Assembly: GCA_016840945.1 (NCBI GenBank)
Contig: JAEORJ010000064.1
Coordinates: forward strand, 1-32,054
Reading direction: 5' to 3'
Length of the DNA: 32,054 bases
From: Candidatus Gerdarchaeota archaeon
GTDB taxonomy: Archaea > Asgardarchaeota > Heimdallarchaeia > JABLTI01
Below, in pieces: positions 23,413-32,054 of this stretch. Within the stretch, counting starts at the first letter, position 1; each line of letters begins with the position of its first letter. Position numbers and translations under genes: made by a program. Under the pieces are notes generated by a model that was not told the origin of the DNA, did not search any database, and saw nothing but the letters and a program-made list of their open reading frames with translations.

Positions 23413-24273
23413 TTACATTTCATTTTCTTCATCAGATTCATTTGGTATGATATAAACTGGTGGAGGTTGAGCTGTGAAATTTACAGGAGTTTCTGTTTTG
23501 TAAAAAACTTTATCAAATCTCAGAGCCAGTCGTTTTGTTTCTTCTTTAGATATTTTTTCAATAGCGTAAATTGATGTAATAGTATATAATAATGAGAATA
23601 TAACAGTAATACCCCATCCCCATAAAACTAATGTTATAGGAGCAATTACTACATAAAAAACTACAAATAAATAAAATTCTGGTGTTTTAACAATAGAAAT
23701 TTGTAATGGATTTACTAAATCAGCTAAATCAGGCAAACCAAAGGTTATGAGCGAGACTAAAACATATAACCATATCCAATAAAAAACAGTATTATCAATG
23801 AGAGTGTCTAACCACTGGAATAATATTGCACCTGGAATTATCCAACCAATTATAACTGGAATATTCATTAATGGAGCCCAAAAGAAGATAATTCCTTCTC
23901 TTAGAGTTTTTAGTGGTCTAAGCACTCTTATACCTACTCTACTCCACCCCCAACCAAAGTTAATCACTTGTTCAGTTGGGTAATTTAGTTTTTTCAATGC
24001 ATACACATGCCAAACCATATGCATTAATGATCCAGGTAACATTATGAATTCTAATATTGCTACAATACCTTTTAGAAAAGGAATAATTTCCACTAATATT
24101 ACAATTAGTAAATTCATAACCAACCAGAATACAAAAATAAACAAGAAAATTGAACCAATACTCATTCCAGTGTATTTCAAGATGGTTTTTAACCATTCAG
24201 CAAATGTATCGAGTGTTACTCTTTCTGCAACAATTGTAATAATTTTGTTTATTGGTTCAATCATAGTTGTCAA
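23413..24273 (-). CDS. Multi-pass membrane protein with conserved-looking HxxxH segment
   Basis: A 286-residue integral membrane protein with about six helices and a soluble Pro-rich acidic C terminus (TAQPPPVYIIPNESDEENEM). The stretch LPGSLMHMVWHVYALKKLN in the second to third helix resembles the region around the metal site in membrane metalloproteases (H-x3-H), but the catalytic Glu of HExxH is absent, so no activity is claimed. The region GWGWSRVGIRVLRPLKTLREGIIFFWAPLMNIPVIIGWI and PDLADLVNP are distinctive. A second membrane protein at 31314 shares the Pro-x-x-x-D-x-x-x-L pattern only loosely. Function unknown. Confidence 0.7.
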   Translation of the reverse strand: MTTMIEPINKIITIVAERVTLDTFAEWLKTILKYTGMSIGSIFLFIFVFWLVMNLLIVILVEIIPFLKGIVAILEFIMLPGSLMHMVWHVYALKKLNYPTEQVINFGWGWSRVGIRVLRPLKTLREGIIFFWAPLMNIPVIIGWIIPGAILFQWLDTLIDNTVFYWIWLYVLVSLITFGLPDLADLVNPLQISIVKTPEFYLFVVFYVVIAPITLVLWGWGITVIFSLLYTITSIYAIEKISKEETKRLALRFDKVFYKTETPVNFTAQPPPVYIIPNESDEENEM

Positions 24274-24426
24274 CTTTGGTTAGTTGTTTAATTATTCAAA
24301 CTGATGTAATCTCACATATATCGTGTTTATTTCTTTTAAAAAGAGCTAAATGAAAAGAAATCTTTGTTACTTTATATGGAAAAAAAACCATTATGTACTT
24401 AGAGAGCAACAATTCGTGATGTATTT

Positions 24427-24909
24427 TTGAATTTTAAAATAGAAGATGAAATCCCTACTGATATTCTATCAGAAAAAGAAATGGCTATAATACTAGTTAA
24501 GAAATTATTTGATTTAGGATACCAAGCTACTACAGAATTAGTTTTAGATAATTCTCATTTTTCCATTGAAAAATTAACTGAGAAGAGTGTTTCTAAAGTA
24601 CGTATTGATGTTGCAGCACATAAAAATGGGGATATAATTTTTATTGAAGTTGAAAATGGTTTATGGTTAACTCATCCAACTCTCTATCGTGAATTTGCTC
24701 ATAGAGTATTCTTAGCTTGCCCCTATGAAATTACAACTCCAACAGATAATGAGCAACTTGAATATGCTGAAGCAAAAGGCATTGGTGTTATCAAAATTTC
24801 TGCTAACGGAACGTTGTTTACTATTTTACCTCCACAAAATTACGAAATACCAATATCTCGAGCAAAGGCAGTTATTAGTTTAATCAATAGAAAAAATGCT
24901 AAAGAGTAA
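24427..24909 (+). CDS. Small PD-(D/E)xK-like nuclease-fold protein
   Basis: A 160-residue protein from TTG 24427, supported by GTGATG a few bases upstream. ILVKKLFDLGYQATTELVL then VRIDVAAHKNGDIIFIEVENG (Asp61, Glu74-x-Glu76) follows the helix-strand-strand pattern of restriction-endonuclease-like folds, where D and ExK bind metal; here the Lys position is Glu/Asn, so activity is uncertain. ISANGTLFTILPP near the end fits the closing strands. It ends 2 bases from the stop of the HerA-like gene on the other strand. A helper role in DNA processing is inference. Confidence 0.65.
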   Translation: MNFKIEDEIPTDILSEKEMAIILVKKLFDLGYQATTELVLDNSHFSIEKLTEKSVSKVRIDVAAHKNGDIIFIEVENGLWLTHPTLYREFAHRVFLACPYEITTPTDNEQLEYAEAKGIGVIKISANGTLFTILPPQNYEIPISRAKAVISLINRKNAKE

Positions 24910-24911
24910 AT

Positions 24912-27900
24912 CTAAACGTCATGTATATACTGCCTTAAATCACTCATTAATTTCTCTGATAAGAGATTCTTCTTGATAATTTTAGATTCTAATTCTTCTA
25001 ATATTGAATTGTCTAATATCCCACCATCTTTTACTTCGGTGTATAATGTTTTTAAAGTAGAAACTATATCTGAGATGGTATACCCATCATCCATTTTACC
25101 ATTAAATCTAGTAACTAAGCAATGCCAGATGAAATCTTCATCATCAATTTCTGTTATTTCCATATGCTTAGCTATTTCTATCATTAGTTTTTTCTTGATC
25201 TTATCAAGTTTAACTTTCTGTTTATTGGCTTTATTTTTATTTAAGTCTTTGGAGTTTGTTTTTGGAGAAAATGGATCCTTGTCTGGCAATTCAAGTTCTT
25301 TCTCTGATATTGGATCTTCAAGCTTATCAAAGAAACCATCATCAAAAATACGACCTTTTTTAGGGTTATATGGCACACCACTAGAATCTATATGAGGTAA
25401 GCCTGCTGATTTCAAATCTTTCGAAGCAGCAACAAATAAGCTACCATTATTGGCATGCAAGTCTTGCTCTTCCAATTCTGAATCCTCTTCTAGACCATTA
25501 TCTTCCATAACTTCGATTTGTTTTTCCCAAGGATCAATTTTCGTAGTCAAATTTTTCGGTTCTTTCGTTTCAATTTCGCTTTTCCGTGTAATTTTTACTT
25601 TTTTCTTTGATTGGTCTCCATCCTCTTCATCATCATAAGTTTTTTTCAAATCCTCTCGTTCATCTTTCCATTGTTCCTCTTTTTTTAATGTTGTATGCTT
25701 AACCATTTTTAGTGAGTTTGCTATAGCTTGTGAAAATTCTTGATACAATCTTTTTGCTCTACTTAAATCACCAGCATCTTTTAAGGATGAAAGATAAGAC
25801 CAATGATCTAGCAACAAAGCAGCATTTTTCCCTTTAACAAAACGATCCTTTTCAGGTAACGCTCCAAGCAAATTAACAGTAATATCAACCATTAAATCAA
25901 CAGCTGAACTATTATCTCCAATTGAGAAATAATCCTCAATCTTCGCCAATTTACTAAAAATATCCTTTTCAAAGTTCTTTTCAGCTACTAAAGTTTTGAA
26001 TGAGATTAATGGAATTTTCTTCTTTAAGTCTAAATAACTCTTATAGTATTCCTCACCACGTTCAGTTAGTTTTAATAGACTTATACTTTCATTTGTATCG
26101 CTAGGAGCATTTTCAATTATTTTTATGAATGATTCTTCTCGAGCAATTTCTTTAGCACGTAAGACATCAGCTTCAGAACTATCTGGTATTAATGCTTCAA
26201 GGCCTTCTTCGGGAATCATTTTCCGTGGTTTTTCCCGTAAGATCTTTATTATTTCAAAAATTGTTCTGCGGATTTCTGGTGGGATTCCTTCAGTTCGCAA
26301 ATGCTCTTTTGAATTCAAAATCCTGAAGTTACTTTCTTTTTCTAATTTATCAATTTTTAATTTCATTTTTGTATTTGGTTGTGAATCAACTTTTATGATA
26401 TTTGGGGAAGTTAATTCGGACAATAGAATATAGAATTCCTTTTCAGACAATTTATTGAGATTTATTGAATCTTTTTTAGTAAAATTAAATTCATTCATTA
26501 AAAGATACTTATCTGCCATCACTAGTAGTCTATTAATGAATTTTGTTTGAGTATTTTTGAATAGCTCTGTTATTTTAGAAGGTGATCTTGCACTAATTAT
26601 TAAGTGGTAATCTTCAGCGAGACCTAGAATCAAATCGGTTAAATCATTTTGATTTTGCCAATTAGTTGAGTCTGAACCTATATAATCATCTAAATTTTCT
26701 AGAACGATAATCTTAGGGTCTTCATTTGTTATACTTCGTAATTTCAGAATTGTAAAAAGATAAGCAATCTTTGTCAATTGATCATCTTTTTTCGAGAATT
26801 GTATTATCGCACCTTTTGTGTCAAATAAAGTATCAAATGAGAAGGAACGACCTATTCGAGTAAGTACTGAGATTTCATCATATGTTCCTAATGGGTATAA
26901 AACATTGGAAACAATACTAGATTCGTTTCGACCCATCTTTGCTATCTCAGAAGTTAATTCTTGATTAGCAAAATCCCTAAATTGAAATTCTGATTTTGTT
27001 TGATTGTTGGGATCTCTATATGCACCTAAGAGATAAGTCTCTAACGTCTTTGTTATTTCTGAACGTAGACCAGTAGTATTTGCGATAATTCTGGCAAACC
27101 AATATGAATAGATTTGCTCTCTTATCCTCTCACCTTCAGTGCTAATGATATTTAGATAATAATTTTCTCCCAAAATGTAACCCCTAATCCTGGGATCAAT
27201 GGTTGTTAATTTCCCATAATTTTCTTTTGGATCAAGTATTAGAAAACGAGCATTAGCATTTCCTAAAATATTTAGTATTATATTCCGCCTTGTTTCCTCC
27301 TCACCAACAACCACTATTGGAAAACGACTTTCAGGAAAAGGTAAGATTTCATCTTTTACAGTAAATATATGGGATATAGCTTGTGGATCAGCAATTTTCT
27401 TCAATATAGGTTCTTGTTCTTGAATGTCCTTTCTCATTCCTTTAACTACAGGTACTAACATTGAGAAATGCTTTTGTTGAGTAGCTGTTTGGAGAAGTTT
27501 TTCATCTTGTAATTTTTCTACAAGTATCAATGGTAAATCTCGTGTTTGATGGAAATGAATTAAACTATTTTCTCCTCTCAAATAAAGTGGTTTACCGAGG
27601 GCTTTGAAATTAAAATGAATATCATCTTGAATTAAATCATCAAAATTTAATAATGCATTTTTTATGTATTCTTTTAGTTCATCTTTTGTTATATCATCAG
27701 GATAAAGATAATTATCACAGAAATGAGCTATCAATAGTATTGTTGGTGGGAAATATCTCTTCTTTTGAGGTGGTTTTTTACCTTGATATTTTTCTTTCAT
27801 TTTTTCTTGATATTTTTTCTCATCGGGATTTTTAAGAAAATATCTGATAAAGGATAGACTTCCTCTTTTGATAGTACCAATTACTTTTAATGGATTACTA

Positions 27901-28130
27901 ATATCTTTAGGAACACCTTTACGAAGATCGATAATTGCCCCATTACTATGTTTATTATTAAAAACATCTTCTAATATAAAGGCATAAATATGAACTGAAA
28001 AACTGTTGTTAGAAAGGTGATGTTGTACTAATATTGATTCATGCATTTTTGAATTTTTATTTTGATAAACCTCATATTCTGTTGTGAAATCTAATTTTGG
28101 TTCTGATGAAGGGGATTCTTGGTCTAACAA
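24912..28130 (-). CDS. Large HerA/VirB4-like ATPase with degenerate P-loop
   Basis: A 1072-residue protein. Residues about 260-540 follow the HerA/FtsK plan: the Walker A position reads VVVGEEETRRNII (273-285) instead of GxxGxGKT, then FLILDPKENYGKL (296-308, matching the DPxGEY step), Walker B position KIIVLENLDD (473-482, Glu-Asn instead of Asp-Glu) and LIISARSPSKI (510-520, like the TQRPS motif). So the fold is recognisable but ATP hydrolysis is doubtful. Residues 600-700 contain a winged-helix-like segment (IRRTIFEIIKILREKPRKMIPEEGLEALI). The C terminus is highly charged, with a final helical domain. The TTG start has GAGG 10 bases upstream. It is divergent from hef. Confidence 0.7.
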   Translation of the reverse strand: MLDQESPSSEPKLDFTTEYEVYQNKNSKMHESILVQHHLSNNSFSVHIYAFILEDVFNNKHSNGAIIDLRKGVPKDISNPLKVIGTIKRGSLSFIRYFLKNPDEKKYQEKMKEKYQGKKPPQKKRYFPPTILLIAHFCDNYLYPDDITKDELKEYIKNALLNFDDLIQDDIHFNFKALGKPLYLRGENSLIHFHQTRDLPLILVEKLQDEKLLQTATQQKHFSMLVPVVKGMRKDIQEQEPILKKIADPQAISHIFTVKDEILPFPESRFPIVVVGEEETRRNIILNILGNANARFLILDPKENYGKLTTIDPRIRGYILGENYYLNIISTEGERIREQIYSYWFARIIANTTGLRSEITKTLETYLLGAYRDPNNQTKSEFQFRDFANQELTSEIAKMGRNESSIVSNVLYPLGTYDEISVLTRIGRSFSFDTLFDTKGAIIQFSKKDDQLTKIAYLFTILKLRSITNEDPKIIVLENLDDYIGSDSTNWQNQNDLTDLILGLAEDYHLIISARSPSKITELFKNTQTKFINRLLVMADKYLLMNEFNFTKKDSINLNKLSEKEFYILLSELTSPNIIKVDSQPNTKMKLKIDKLEKESNFRILNSKEHLRTEGIPPEIRRTIFEIIKILREKPRKMIPEEGLEALIPDSSEADVLRAKEIAREESFIKIIENAPSDTNESISLLKLTERGEEYYKSYLDLKKKIPLISFKTLVAEKNFEKDIFSKLAKIEDYFSIGDNSSAVDLMVDITVNLLGALPEKDRFVKGKNAALLLDHWSYLSSLKDAGDLSRAKRLYQEFSQAIANSLKMVKHTTLKKEEQWKDEREDLKKTYDDEEDGDQSKKKVKITRKSEIETKEPKNLTTKIDPWEKQIEVMEDNGLEEDSELEEQDLHANNGSLFVAASKDLKSAGLPHIDSSGVPYNPKKGRIFDDGFFDKLEDPISEKELELPDKDPFSPKTNSKDLNKNKANKQKVKLDKIKKKLMIEIAKHMEITEIDDEDFIWHCLVTRFNGKMDDGYTISDIVSTLKTLYTEVKDGGILDNSILEELESKIIKKNLLSEKLMSDLRQYIHDV

Positions 28131-28173
28131 CTAATCTAGCCTCATATAAGTTTCAGAGAAATTTCTTTTTAAG

Positions 28174-28217
28174 CAGCTAAATTAATCAAGGGAAGCTTGA
28201 ATCGAATAGTTTAGCTG
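28174..28217. repeat. Nested inverted repeat between the HerA-like gene and hef
   Basis: CAGCTAAA (28174-28181) and TTTAGCTG (28210-28217) are exact 8-base inverted arms. Inside them TCAAG and CTTGA form a second 5-base pair of arms around GGAAG. It lies in the shared promoter region of two divergent genes; an operator or cruciform is possible. Confidence 0.5.
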
Positions 28218-28272
28218 TTTTAATACATTATTTCTCATATATTTTTGAAGTAATGCTATATGAGATGATCTC

Positions 28273-30633
28273 TTGACTACTGCTGAACTTATCAATCACC
28301 CGTATTTGAAAAATGGTATTGAACCAAGGTTATTTCAACAAACAATTTTGAACACTTGTATAAGCAAAAATACCTTAGTGGTTCTACCTACTGGAACTGG
28401 TAAAACTATTATCTCAATTTTGCATATTGCATATTTGTTACAAAAAAATGGTACCCAGGAATCAGGAAAATATATCTTGGTAATGGCTCCAACAAAACCA
28501 TTGATAAATCAGCATATGAAATCATTTCAACATTTCTTGAAATTACCACAAAACAAAATCATTGAACTATCAGGGGCAATTCAACCTTCTAAACGTAAAG
28601 AAATGGTTGATAATGCATTGATAATAATTGCCACACCCCAAACAATAAGGAATGACATTATCCATAATACGATAGATCCAGCAAAATGTGAACTTGTTTA
28701 TTTTGATGAAGCGCACCGTGCAAGAGGTGATTATGATTATGTTCCTATCGCAGAGATTATTCATGATAGAAACCCCGATGCTCGCTTAATTGCATTAACA
28801 GCTTCCCCTGGCACTAAAAAAGAGGAAATCTTAGAAATATGCCGGAATCTCTACATTGAGGTTGTTGAAAATAGGTCCAGATCAGACCCTGAAGTTAGAA
28901 AATATATTCACGAAGTTGAATTTGAGCGATTAGAAGTTCCACTACCATTGGAATTTGAAGAGATATTAAATACCATAGATAAGCTTGGTGATCGTGAATT
29001 ATCATTCCTGCGTAATAAAGGATTAACTGACAAAAATTTTGCTTTTCTCTATAAAGGTGAATTATTACAGATTAAGAGTAATCTATCAAGAAATTTTCGT
29101 GTTAATTACCTCGAGATAATGGCCTGTAATCGTTTAATCTACATTTTGATTTTACGTGAAACATTAGAAAGTCAAGGGATTCCCAGTTCCTCAACATTAA
29201 TTACAAGTTGGAAAGAGAAGAATAGTAAAAGTATTAGAGGGTTGTTTAAACTCAAAGAATTTCAAGATATGGTTGAGAAAATCACCTTATTAAAAAAACA
29301 AGGTGTCATACATCCTAAATTGCTTTATCTGCTTGATATTTTAGATAAAGTAGATCTAATTAGCTCAAGAGTACTTATTTTTTGTAATCTAAGAGCTACT
29401 TGTTTTGCTATTAGTAAAGAATTACAAAGAAGAGGTTTTGATGCTCGACCTTTTGTTGGGCAAGGTAAAGGAAAAAGTGGATTAACACAGAAAAAACAAT
29501 TGGAAATTTTAGAGTCCTTTAGAAATGATGTTTTTCCAATTTTAGTGTCAACAAGTGTTTTAGAAGAAGGGCTTGATGTTGAAGAGTGCAATCTAGTGAT
29601 ATTCTATGATGGAACACCATCAGCAATTAGAAAAATACAAAGATCAGGAAGAACTGGCAGGAAGAAAGAGGGAAGTGTCATTATATTAACAACCCATCAC
29701 ACAATTGATACCACAGCTCATTTTGTATCTAATGCTCGAGAGAGAAATATGAATCATCTATTAGGAGATGTAAAATGGTTGCAAAAGGAATTAGAAAAAG
29801 AACCTGAAAAGGATACAAGAGCATTTGCTCCAATTCATGAGGATGAGGAAGAAGAGTTGGGATTAGAAAATGAAAGTTCAAATGACAAATTATCTTCATT
29901 TAAATTAGCATTAGCTGATAAAGAAAAATGGTCAAAAGAGGAGAATGATAATGAACCAGAAATGATGGAAGAGGATAATGGTGATAGTGTAGATAAAAAT
30001 GAGGATGTAAAAATCATTGTCGATACACGAGAGAAAAATAGCAAGATCTTATTTTATTTGAAAAAAGAAGGCATTGATTTAGATTTTAGACAATTAGATA
30101 GCGGTGATTATATTCTCAGTGATCGAGTTGCTGTAGAATATAAAAAGGGTGAAGATTTATTATCATCTATAATTGATGGGAGATTATTTGAGCAACTAGG
30201 GCATATAACCAATGCTTATCAAATACCAATACTTTTGATAGAAGGATTTCCATCTGGGGGAATCCATCCTGAAGCTATTGCTGGTGCACTGGCTTCTTTC
30301 ATGATTGATTTTGGTGTTTCAATTATCCAAACACAAAATTCAGAGGAAAGTGCAGCAATACTCAAACGATTAGCATTTCGGGAACAAAAAACTAAGAAAA
30401 GGAAAGCATTCATTCGAAAAACAATCAAACTTTCTAACCCAAATGAAAATCTTATACAAGTGATTAGTTCTTACCCTGGCATAAATCGAACCTTAGCTTC
30501 ACGGATATTGGAAGCATTTGGATCAATAAAAAATGTAACCAATGCTACCCAAGAAGAGCTTTCAGAAATAGAAGGTTTAGGACCTAAGAAAAGTGAGAAA
30601 ATTGTTACATTGTCAAATCAGGAATATGAGTAG
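28273..30633 (+). CDS. hef: Hef helicase-nuclease (XPF/FANCM family)
   Basis: A 786-residue stalled-fork and branched-DNA processing enzyme. The N-terminal SF2 helicase has VVLPTGTGKT (36-45), VYFDEAHRARGDYDY (142-156), LTASPGT (175-181), and the C-terminal helicase motifs VSTSVLEEGLDVEECN and QRSGRTGRKKEG. A charged linker (about 505-578) leads to the XPF-type nuclease from 581 (IIVDTREKNSK, QLDSGDY, VAVEYKKGEDLLSSIIDGRLFEQ), then tandem HhH motifs (YPGINRTLASRILEAFGSIKNV, IEGLGPKKSEKI). The nuclease ERK triad reads EYK, keeping the acidic residue and Lys. The TTG start has GATGATC before it. The 3' end overlaps radB by 29 bases, tail to tail. Confidence 0.95.
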   Translation: MTTAELINHPYLKNGIEPRLFQQTILNTCISKNTLVVLPTGTGKTIISILHIAYLLQKNGTQESGKYILVMAPTKPLINQHMKSFQHFLKLPQNKIIELSGAIQPSKRKEMVDNALIIIATPQTIRNDIIHNTIDPAKCELVYFDEAHRARGDYDYVPIAEIIHDRNPDARLIALTASPGTKKEEILEICRNLYIEVVENRSRSDPEVRKYIHEVEFERLEVPLPLEFEEILNTIDKLGDRELSFLRNKGLTDKNFAFLYKGELLQIKSNLSRNFRVNYLEIMACNRLIYILILRETLESQGIPSSSTLITSWKEKNSKSIRGLFKLKEFQDMVEKITLLKKQGVIHPKLLYLLDILDKVDLISSRVLIFCNLRATCFAISKELQRRGFDARPFVGQGKGKSGLTQKKQLEILESFRNDVFPILVSTSVLEEGLDVEECNLVIFYDGTPSAIRKIQRSGRTGRKKEGSVIILTTHHTIDTTAHFVSNARERNMNHLLGDVKWLQKELEKEPEKDTRAFAPIHEDEEEELGLENESSNDKLSSFKLALADKEKWSKEENDNEPEMMEEDNGDSVDKNEDVKIIVDTREKNSKILFYLKKEGIDLDFRQLDSGDYILSDRVAVEYKKGEDLLSSIIDGRLFEQLGHITNAYQIPILLIEGFPSGGIHPEAIAGALASFMIDFGVSIIQTQNSEESAAILKRLAFREQKTKKRKAFIRKTIKLSNPNENLIQVISSYPGINRTLASRILEAFGSIKNVTNATQEELSEIEGLGPKKSEKIVTLSNQEYE

Positions 30634-31324
30634 TTTTTTCATCAACTATTTCAAATAAATGATTAAATTCCTCTATACCTGCAGAAACAATAGTAAAAGG
30701 TTCAAGCACTTCAAGTTCTTCACCATCAAAATCCTCAAAGGAAATCTCTGTTTGTTCTGTAGATAATCTTGTTAACCTTATAGTATAATCACCATAGCTT
30801 CTAGTTGATGCTGATGCTACCGGTCGGAATCCGTTATTTGAATCCATCATTGATGATACTTGATTTGTGAAAATAACTGCTAAATCCTTTCTTATTGCTA
30901 TGGATTGCAGACAAGACAATGCTTTTCGTAAAAGAGTTAAATTGATTGGATTTGCTTTTGTTCGATAAGCTGATGTAATTGAATCTATTATCAAAATATC
31001 AGCATCGATAGGTAATGATTGTAAATCTTTACATATTGCAACAATTAATTCATCAAATGTATAAATATCTGAAGTAAGTATTAACTCCAATAACTCATTT
31101 GTATACCAATCACAATTCTCTAACATTGATTGCATTCGAATCTCGATAGGTCGTTCGGTAGAGATTAATAGCGTTTTCTTACCAATTTTTGCTAATTCTA
31201 AAGCAATAACTGCGGATAGTGTTGATTTCCCTGATTTAGGTAGACCGTAGATATGAGTTATTTTTCCTTTTTGAATAAACACCCTATCAGTTTCTCTAGT
31301 TTGAATAAGTATATCATTTGCCAT
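30605..31324 (-). CDS. radB: RadB-like RecA-family recombinase paralogue
   Basis: A 239-residue RecA-fold ATPase without the N-terminal HhH domain of RadA, which is the RadB architecture. Walker A is GLPKSGKST (27-35), the strand with the catalytic-type Glu is LLISTERPIEIRM, Walker B is DILIIDSITSAY (109-120), and IAIRKDLAVIFTNQVSSMMD with RPVASASTRSYGDYTIRLTR is the core C-terminal part, the usual DNA-binding loop region. RadB assists RadA in homologous recombination in euryarchaea. It overlaps the upstream membrane protein gene by 11 bases (start within its last codons), with GGTGGATC as ribosome site. It is opposite hef, another repair gene. Confidence 0.85.
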   Translation of the reverse strand: MANDILIQTRETDRVFIQKGKITHIYGLPKSGKSTLSAVIALELAKIGKKTLLISTERPIEIRMQSMLENCDWYTNELLELILTSDIYTFDELIVAICKDLQSLPIDADILIIDSITSAYRTKANPINLTLLRKALSCLQSIAIRKDLAVIFTNQVSSMMDSNNGFRPVASASTRSYGDYTIRLTRLSTEQTEISFEDFDGEELEVLEPFTIVSAGIEEFNHLFEIVDEKTTHIPDLTM

Positions 31325-31988
31325 CTAGATCCACCGTACCACCTATCAAACTAGATTTCTCCTTTACATCCATTCTATTTGAAATTGGTGGAATAAAATA
31401 GGTAATCAAAGGAGTGAGGAGTATACCACCAATTACAGCTATCAAAACACCTAGAGTAGATAAGAAGGGAACTAATATTGCAGCAAATATTGCACAAAAG
31501 AGTGTTGCTAGAGCAAACCAGATAATAATTGATCGAGCAGAGCATTTAGTTAGATCCTTTACATCTTGGAACGATGGTACTGAGTTAACTGCTATAATGA
31601 ACCCAATAATATATAGGAAGATGGATAAGATAACAAGATTAGATTCAAGCAATATACCAATAGTAGATACTAGGGTACCTAGGAATAATCCAATTGACAT
31701 TGGTATTAACACTAATGAAGTAAACAAGATATCCCATCGTTCAGTTTCTTCATAGGAGAATTTTAATTGGAAAGCATCACACTCGTTGACTTCTAGCTTA
31801 AATATTTTCGATAATGTAAATTTCTTAAGTTGAAAACTTACAAAATAACCAAAGAACCCTATTATTCTAGCACCTTTTTCTCCGAAAATGAAAGTCAGTA
31901 CCCACTTAAATAATAACGCCAATAACCAGAATAATAATAATAACTCGATAGCCTTATACAAGGTTAAAATAGTAAATGCTTCAGCCAT
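31314..31988 (-). CDS. Multi-pass membrane protein, family unknown
   Basis: A 224-residue protein with about six hydrophobic segments: an N-terminal helix (AIELLLLFWLLALLFKWVLTFIF), then a soluble stretch with GARIIGFFGYFVSFQLKKFTLSKIFKLEVNECDAFQLKFSYEETERWDILF, and four C-terminal helices ending in IPPISNRMDVKEKSSLIGGTVDLDGK. I do not recognise the family. The 11-base overlap with radB suggests they share a transcript, but a functional link to recombination is not evident. Confidence 0.7.
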   Translation of the reverse strand: MAEAFTILTLYKAIELLLLFWLLALLFKWVLTFIFGEKGARIIGFFGYFVSFQLKKFTLSKIFKLEVNECDAFQLKFSYEETERWDILFTSLVLIPMSIGLFLGTLVSTIGILLESNLVILSIFLYIIGFIIAVNSVPSFQDVKDLTKCSARSIIIWFALATLFCAIFAAILVPFLSTLGVLIAVIGGILLTPLITYFIPPISNRMDVKEKSSLIGGTVDLDGK

Positions 31989-32054
31989 GGTTTCACTTCC
32001 AACTTCTTTCTTTTAAGCTAATAATTTCTCCTTTTTTTGATTATCAGATCGTAA

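Noticed and set aside
23413..24273. Membrane metalloprotease call from HMVWH
   Set aside because: The catalytic Glu of HExxH is missing and no second ligand motif is evident.

Overview
This window is low-GC chromosomal DNA from an archaeon. The evidence is eL42, fibrillarin with Nop5, a group II thermosome, full-length Hef, a RadB-type recombinase, a PAC2-family protein, DUF1922, TATA/BRE-like promoters, frequent TTG starts preceded by GGTGAT-type Shine-Dalgarno sites, and a pilin-type class III signal peptide. Asgard archaea (Heimdall- or Loki-like) are a plausible source given the gene mix and base composition, but nothing here proves it.

The standout is at 4841-5041 on the minus strand: a 5S rRNA gene whose two halves are in the wrong order. 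The 3' half of 5S (from GTTAAGCC to the 3' strand of helix I) comes first. It runs through a UGCG tetraloop straight into the 5' strand of helix I and the 5' half, which ends at CCCGGAA. The flanks form an 11-bp stem, a 3-nt bulge, a 4-bp CCGG/CCGG helix and a second 3-nt bulge, which is the bulge-helix-bulge (BHB) geometry cut by archaeal tRNA-splicing endonuclease. Cutting after the second base of each bulge and joining the ends gives CCCGGAA+GTTAAGCC, the normal 5S sequence, as a 120-nt circle. The mature 5S rRNA is therefore predicted to be circular with no free ends. The gene has its own TATA-like box and a T-tract.

Layout. 148-1431 (+): GtrA/glycosyltransferase-2 fusion. 1437-4730 (-): metal ABC transporter operon (binding protein, DtxR-like regulator, permease, ATPase) behind two DNA dyads. 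4841-5041 (-): permuted 5S gene. 5172-7105: divergent sulfur-relay cluster (DsrE2-TusA on minus, DsrE-DsrF-DsrH on plus), followed by an Mrp/NBP35 ATPase. 8109-13250 (-): PAC2 protein, eL42, a pilin-like protein, fibrillarin-Nop5 (box C/D methylation) and a Sir2 deacylase. 13321-15514 (-): a membrane ferredoxin-type oxidoreductase with a small membrane partner, a DUF1922 zinc protein, a YjbQ-family protein and an unlisted 52-residue ribbon-helix-helix protein. 15696-15770 (+): tRNA-Thr(CGT). 15777-20015 (-): PadR regulator, a large membrane protein with duplicated C-terminal domains and a likely one-base frameshift near its start, a methyltransferase and an esterase. 20145-24273: an unknown protein, the thermosome, an unknown protein and a membrane protein. 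24427-31988: a genome-maintenance block with a small PD-(D/E)xK-like protein, a 1072-residue HerA-like ATPase with a degenerate P-loop, Hef, RadB and a membrane protein.

Several promoters carry perfect or near-perfect dyads over the expected transcription start (metal operon, padR, eL42), suggesting direct repressor control. No CRISPR array, insertion sequence, integrase or attachment site was seen.
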